Positions 59,101-64,000 of a DNA stretch of 64,000 bases are shown here, piece after piece (position 1 is the stretch's first letter; each line of letters opens with the position of its first letter). The position numbers and the translations under genes were made by a program. Under the pieces are notes generated by a model. It saw nothing but the letters and a program-made list of their open reading frames with translations. It was not told the DNA's origin and ran no database searches. Origin of the DNA: Brienomyrus brachyistius (lineage: Eukaryota > Chordata > Actinopteri > Osteoglossiformes > Mormyridae); the NCBI RefSeq assembly GCF_023856365.1, contig NC_064549.1, positions 11,681,249 through 11,745,248 of the forward strand, read 5' to 3'.

Positions 59101-62100
59101 GAAAAATGAGCCGTTCCCCCTACCACTAGAGGGCGTGACTGAGTAAAGGGTACTGTAGGCAGGAGGCCCAGGCTGTGAAGCAGTGCCGGCCCAACATGGC
59201 GCCACTGCGTGTGCACATCCAGCTGATGTACTTGTCGTGCCCAGCGGTGACTACCCAGTCGCTCTCCAGAGAGAAGACGATGGCCGATACGCGGTTCTGA
59301 TGGGCTGCCAACATGGACACGGACACAGGGACATGGAGACAGGCAGGGAACACAGAGACATCGCCTTCAGGAGGAGGTGAAGAAACTACAGAACAATTCA
59401 GCCTCATTGCTGAAAACCGCCTATGGGGCGGGGGGAGCAGTCCTTCCGCATTCACATCAGAGGGCTTAGCGGGTCACAAAGCAACAGCCTGATAACGGGG
59501 AGATGTGCCTCCTCTTTACTCCTTCAAACACGAGGAATATGAATGAGCAGCACTGATCAGGAAGCCATCACAGGAGTAGCCTTCCGCGAGCCCCATGGGG
59601 GAGCCTAGTCTGGAAACGGTAGGGAGGGGAGCAGCTGACGACCATGTGGGTCATAGAGACAAGGGACCCCCAGGTACCCTCCACTGTGGGGAAAGATGCC
59701 CCCTAGTGGGCACATGGTACGAGACGCAACTACAAGCCCAACATAAGCAGCAACAGCCTGAGACCGAATATCGGTGGAAGACGGGGCTTATGAAAGCTGA
59801 CGAAAGCTCACCTACCTGGGTACGTTTTCACATGGTTCATCTTGTTAAAATCCTCCGAGATGCTAAACTCCTGTGAAGTACAGTTAAAAAAAAATAAATA
59901 ATATAAATGTGTTTTCCTGCTACTGGCCAAACGATCGAGACAAGTTCAGCTCAGACAGATTCCATATTTGACAGGGAGTGATGACCATGTCATAACATAA
60001 TGTGACCTACATCCACCATTAAAGGGCCAGTTCAGAATTTGCTGAGCTGATCTGCATCGATGACATTTGGCTGAAAATAGGCAATAATGACCTTAATGAC
60101 TAATGACTACGCAAAGCTGACCTTAGTACCGGCAAGCAACCCGTAGAGGTAAGGAGCCTACACTGATTACAGTGCATTTCCACACCCACCACACGACAAA
60201 CCACCAAAAAAGCTTCAGCCATGTGATACTTCAGCGCCACACTGGTCGGAATGGACCAGTGTGACGTATTTTCCGGTGGCTGGAGAGCCAATCCTGCCAC
60301 TAACCTGCTTATAGGGCTGGATGTAGATTAACGTCACACCCGGGATGAAGCATTCGCAGGTTAAGGGCCTTTGCTCAAGGGCCCAACAGAGTACAATCAC
60401 TCTGGGCATTCATGGGATTTGAACCAGCAACCTTCTAGTTGCTGGCACAGAGCCCTAACCTCAGAGCCACCACTCCGTTCACCTATGATTTGATGCAAAC
60501 TATTCCCTTACTCCATTTACTTGAAAAATGTTTGTTACAACAAAATCCATTTATGAATAGTACAGAATTTAAATTAAGACTTAATTATTAAATTATGAAA
60601 AGATCAGACTAGAATATCAAGTTTTTTGGTGCATAATAATTAATGCAACATACCACAGATATACCAGCAAAGGAAAACCAGAAGCCCCTATTGGATGGGA
60701 GTATTGCGATCTAAAAATCACTGACTGCCCTAACTGACTTCTCATTGGTCTTCCCTGGATTAAGCTAGGTCATGATTGGCCAGGCTGCATAACGCTGACC
60801 CACAGTGGCTTTCATTTCTCCTTTCACCACAGCACTTCTGAGCCTAAGGCCCCTTAACGATTAAACTGTGCGTTTGACAAACTGGAGGTGGAGCTGAGCG
60901 CTGGTCAGACACGGCTTCCTACCACAACAGCACCGTTGTCCTGGCCCACGAAGACACGTTTGCTCTCATGGTGATATTCCAAAGAGGAACAGGGTGCTAT
61001 GAATAACAGAAGCTTTATTGAATGTGCTACTCTGTACAGGTCATAGAGAAAGCATAGATAGAAAAACCAACTATTCATCCATCTATCCAGTATAGCAAGA
61101 ACCAAATGAGATAAACTACCACTGACATTCAATAAATGCAAAAAAGTACTCAAAGTGCTCAGTGTCAGCTTTCAATTCCTAACCAGGTTAATTTAAACAA
61201 AGCACAAAGTAGAATGAACGACAGACATTAGCCATCAGGATCAGACTTACAGGACACGGTGTGGTAGATACTGGGCCAGTACTGCCCACTGTCCCGTTTC
61301 AGCCAGACCCGGATGGTCCTGTCAGGGATAAGACTTGTTAGATTTCTCAAAAATAAAATTACTCCAGTACCGTCACGACTGTGCGAGTCTTTTTTCCTCG
61401 GTGATATTAGCATCATCATAAATAAAACATTCAGCCTCGGTGATATTAGGGTTTTGGACTACCCCCGGAGAGTAAAGCTACATTACAGCTGACGTAAAAG
61501 TTTGGACCAGCTAAGCAATGCGAGTCCCGGGCGTGTTTATCGGTTTACGTGCACATGAGACTGTGAAAGCGACCTGCAACAGGCCGGATGAAGAGCGGTG
61601 AACAGCTGCAGACACAAAGCGTGCCGCGATGGTGTTGAAATGCAGAGCCAGTCAAGCCTATAGGCGATATAGGCGGCCGCCCAAGGAGCCACATGGGCTT
61701 CAAGTGGCAATACTCCGTATGACGAGACAGTAAGGCCATCATGCAGCACAGCAAAATCACGCTTAGCGACTTCTAAAGCAAAACTTAAGAAGAACTGGAG
61801 TTACGTTTCGCTAACTTAGTACGAACTGTAAACGAGTATTAGAGGGGTGCCAGTACTGGCTGGCTAACTGAGCCAAACAAAGAACTGAAATCGTTGAACC
61901 TTGAACCTAACCGGACACAGACCGAGCGAAAGTCGGTTTAAACTGCGATCGGTGCCGGTGTCGGTCTCCAAAAACAGAATCCCCAAACGCCGGGGAGTCC
62001 GAGAGGCCGTCCAGGCGCAGCTCGGCGGCGCTTACCGGTCCTCGCTGACCGTGATCACGCCGTCTTCTTTCGGTATGAGCAGAGCGGCGTTCACCGCATC

Positions 62101-62172
62101 CTGGTGCCCCTCGATCTTGTTTAACAGGACGGGTCTGGAGCTCTGAGGCCTCGAGTGGATCTCCGCCGCCAT
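56135..62172 (-). CDS. wdfy1: WD repeat and FYVE domain protein 1, 410 aa
   Basis: An endosomal PI3P-binding WD40/FYVE protein; in mammals it links TLR3/4 to TRIF. Exons in transcript order: 62036-62172, 61251-61318, 60923-60996, 59816-59870, 59154-59304, 58375-58487, 57689-57815, 57369-57474, 56984-57085, 56615-56745, 56387-56495, 56135-56194. The sum is 411 codons, the same as human WDFY1. It starts [22 protein letters not shown]40 blades run through to about residue 270 ([55 protein letters not shown]). FYVE is at about 280-352, with [23 protein letters not shown] and VCDPCY giving the zinc ligands. A last WD motif, [14 protein letters not shown], follows. It shares its strand with serpine2, whose 3' end is only about 0.4 kb upstream. 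Confidence 0.97.
56511..56592 (+). repeat. 21-bp minisatellite filling wdfy1 intron 10
   Basis: Four copies of catgatgtcaccaaacacat(c/t) occupy most of the 119-bp intron between exons 56615-56745 and 56387-56495. Confidence 0.95.
60296..60478 (-). mobile_element. tRNA-derived SINE in wdfy1 intron 3
   Basis: The reverse strand reads gtggctctgaggttagggc (A-box area), then gttgctggttcaaatccc (B-box) and a body through cccttaacctgcgaatgc. It has the same head as the element at 26948-27120. Confidence 0.75.
61411..61436 (+). repeat. 26-bp direct repeat flanking wdfy1 exon 1 (copy 1)
   Basis: The word catcatcata + aataaaacattcagcc recurs at 62531-62556 with one mismatch. Copy 1 is also embedded in a local duplication of cctcggtgatattag. 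Confidence 0.85.
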
Positions 62173-62340
62173 GTCTATTTTCGTTCCGTTTTTTTCCTCT
62201 TTTCCTCCTCCTCCTCTCTCCCTCTTTTCAAGTCAGCTGACCGGAGGGAAACGGAGCCGCGCAGGGCCGCGCCGCAGGTAAATCTTCAGCTTTTCGCAGC
62301 GAAACTGAAACCGAAAGCGCTTCTCCTCCCGGGTAAGACA
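62173..62340 (-). promoter_or_regulatory. wdfy1: wdfy1 promoter and 5' UTR
   Basis: A CpG-rich segment (gccgcgcagggccgcgccgc around 62255) lies just upstream of the ATG at 62172, preceded by a pyrimidine-rich leader on +. No TATA box is evident; this fits a CpG-type housekeeping promoter. Confidence 0.5.
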
Positions 62341-62573
62341 CTAAAACATGTTCCCACTTAATATCAGCAGCACGCAAGGCGCTTCTTTATGGCAGCGGGC
62401 ACAGTGTGTTTCCTGTGTATCGGCAGGGGTCTCCATTTCTCCGCCGCTGATGCCTGAAGTAACGTTACTCGGGTTTTTAATTCGTGAGCGTTTACTCAGT
62501 CCGGTGAGTTCACACACATGCATGACCGCTCATCATGATAAATAAAACATTCAGCCATTTCCCAATTTAATAC

Positions 62574-62579
62574 TTTATT
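62574..62579 (-). terminator. serpine2: Candidate polyadenylation signal of serpine2
   Basis: TTTATT on + (AATAAA on -), about 690 bases beyond the serpine2 stop and about 400 bases from the wdfy1 start codon. Confidence 0.5.
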
Positions 62580-63267
62580 AAATACTGCATTGTTACAGAC
62601 AGAGAAACGCTTGGGAAACAAAGTTGTATAAAACGGCAAGGAAATGTAAATAAATAACTGTCGACTTAACACAATACTACTTCAGAGAAATACTTCGACA
62701 GTAACAGATGGCTTTACAGGGAATATATCTGCAAAACCACGGCTAAAAGAAAAAAATAAGTATTTCCATATATATATGATATAAACTTGGGTGACTAAAT
62801 CTAAAAACTTGCCCCGATCGTAAAGTTGCACTGGTGGTCATTTCTGTCGTATTTATAAAATAAAAAGATGCTGAAATGCCATGAAAATACATTAAGACAT
62901 TTAGAGGAAAATTAATATATATACATTTATATATTATATACATATCAAACTTTACAGCAGCAGCATTACAGTATTGGAGTAACCTGCCGGGAAAGAGTGT
63001 TCACCCAGTACGAGGGGCAGAGGGGGGAAACGGCACATGCATGGAGAATGGCTAAGAATATAATCTCTTACATGTCTACATTGGTATGGTTCTCTAAGAC
63101 AAACACCAAGGGATAAGTCCCCACTCATTAAACGATCACCGCATGATGCGCGCAGACAGACAGATGAGCAGGACATGTTCGTCCGAGTCCTTCGTGTCCC
63201 TTTTGGCTTTGGAGTAGAACTTGTGCTTCGGAAAGACGTCCTGCTTGTGTCCTCCAACGGGAAGCCC

Positions 63268-63521
63268 TCACGGCTTGTTCATCTGACCCATGAAGAGAAT
63301 TGTACCTACAGAGGAGACCGTAACATTTACACACTGTGCTTGCATGTTACAACCACATGCAATAACTCAGCAATATAGCATGGGAATGGAAGGATGAGGG
63401 ATGAGCAGTGCGAGAGTTAAGATCCACGCCTTCGTACCTGTGGGGTTGTGCCGGATGATGAAGAGGAACGGTCTGTCCACGGTGACCCACGGGGGAGATG
63501 ATCTCGCCAGCAGGATTGCAG
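63268..63521 (-). CDS. serpine2: Serpin E2 (protease nexin-1), last two coding exons
   Basis: A secreted, heparin-enhanced inhibitor of thrombin, urokinase and other trypsin-like proteases. The penultimate coding exon 63438-63521 encodes [18 protein letters not shown] and LFIIRHNPT. This is the reactive-centre loop with Arg-Ser at P1-P1', then the conserved serpin strand. The last exon 63268-63305 encodes [12 protein letters not shown] and stop TGA. Both borders are GT-AG and in phase. The N-terminal roughly 360 residues lie beyond the right edge. Its place after wdfy1 agrees with the human order, except that mrpl44 is missing between them. Confidence 0.93.
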
Positions 63522-64000
63522 CTGTGTATGACAAAGGCAGGTTACACCCCCTTTGCTCACCAGCTACCAGTGCATCACAGTGACTTAAGGCTGAGTTACA
63601 CTTGCGTCAAGCCTACTCCATGACCTACGGAAGTGACCTACACAGTTGTGAGCATTCATACTTGGGCACTGGTGTGTCTGTTGCGCAGCAATTACACTAG
63701 CAAAACACGAGGTGATGCATAATTTTAGATGTTGCATTTATTGTCTTTCCACCCTGCGATATATTCAATTGTTGAATCACACAATTGAAACGGAAACAAA
63801 CAAACAAAAAAAATTAAAGTATCCATGAATCGAGTCCTGGTATTTCTGCTGCTCCAAACTTATCGTAGACAAATTTGGAAAAATGTTAAGGCACTTCAAA
63901 GTCACTTTTTCTGCATTTTACCTGATTAAATTAGTGTCTATACTACTTTTTACTTTTCTAGTCATGTAAAGTGCAAATAAACTTAATGGAGGTAAGCGAA
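63522..64000. other. serpine2 intron, no further exon seen
   Basis: From about 63585 the sequence (ggctgagttacacttgcgtc...) looks like an interspersed repeat, but its second end is not recognisable here. Confidence 0.4.

Overview
The window is vertebrate nuclear DNA and almost certainly from a teleost fish. Every protein gene is split by GT-AG introns. Intergenic space holds fish-type tRNA-derived SINEs, a Tc1-like element, small palindromic MITEs and long (GT)n and poly-C/G tracts. No bacterial, organellar or viral gene was seen.

Layout, left to right. At 1-11.7 kb lies the 3' part of acsl3 (+), twelve coding exons running to the stop codon, followed by a 1.8 kb 3' UTR. At 12.9-14.2 kb is a complete kcne4 (+), with one noncoding exon and one coding exon. 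At 14.3-38.4 kb is a 24 kb gene-free interval filled with mobile elements, minisatellites and a long GT-rich block. A GC-rich patch at 36.4-36.7 kb carries a perfect CRE. At 38.4-41.7 kb is scg2 (+), with a noncoding first exon and the whole prohormone on exon 2. At 42.3-46.3 kb is ap1s3 (-), five coding exons. At 47.2-53.6 kb is a dhrs12-like short-chain dehydrogenase (+), ten exons. At 53.7-62.2 kb is wdfy1 (-), twelve exons. At 62.6-64 kb are the last two coding exons of serpine2 (-), which continues past the right edge.

The set acsl3, kcne4, scg2, ap1s3, wdfy1, serpine2 matches, from memory, the human 2q35-q36 neighbourhood, so this is an old vertebrate linkage block in compact form. There are three differences from the recalled human order: scg2 points the other way, a dhrs12-like gene sits between ap1s3 and wdfy1, and mrpl44 is absent between wdfy1 and serpine2. 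The genes share a neighbourhood rather than a pathway: lipid activation (acsl3), K+ channel modulation (kcne4), neuropeptide precursor (scg2), clathrin sorting (ap1s3), endosomal PI3P scaffold (wdfy1), extracellular protease inhibitor (serpine2).

I found no new multi-gene system. The points most worth checking are an apparent loss of the catalytic serine in the dhrs12-like enzyme, a noncanonical GC-AG intron in ap1s3, a SINE with a duplicated head inside one target-site duplication, two large minisatellites, a 62-bp near-perfect direct repeat upstream of scg2, and an unassigned coding-like segment at the left edge. Exon boundaries were read by eye from splice sites, phase and remembered vertebrate homologues; all exon phases close.
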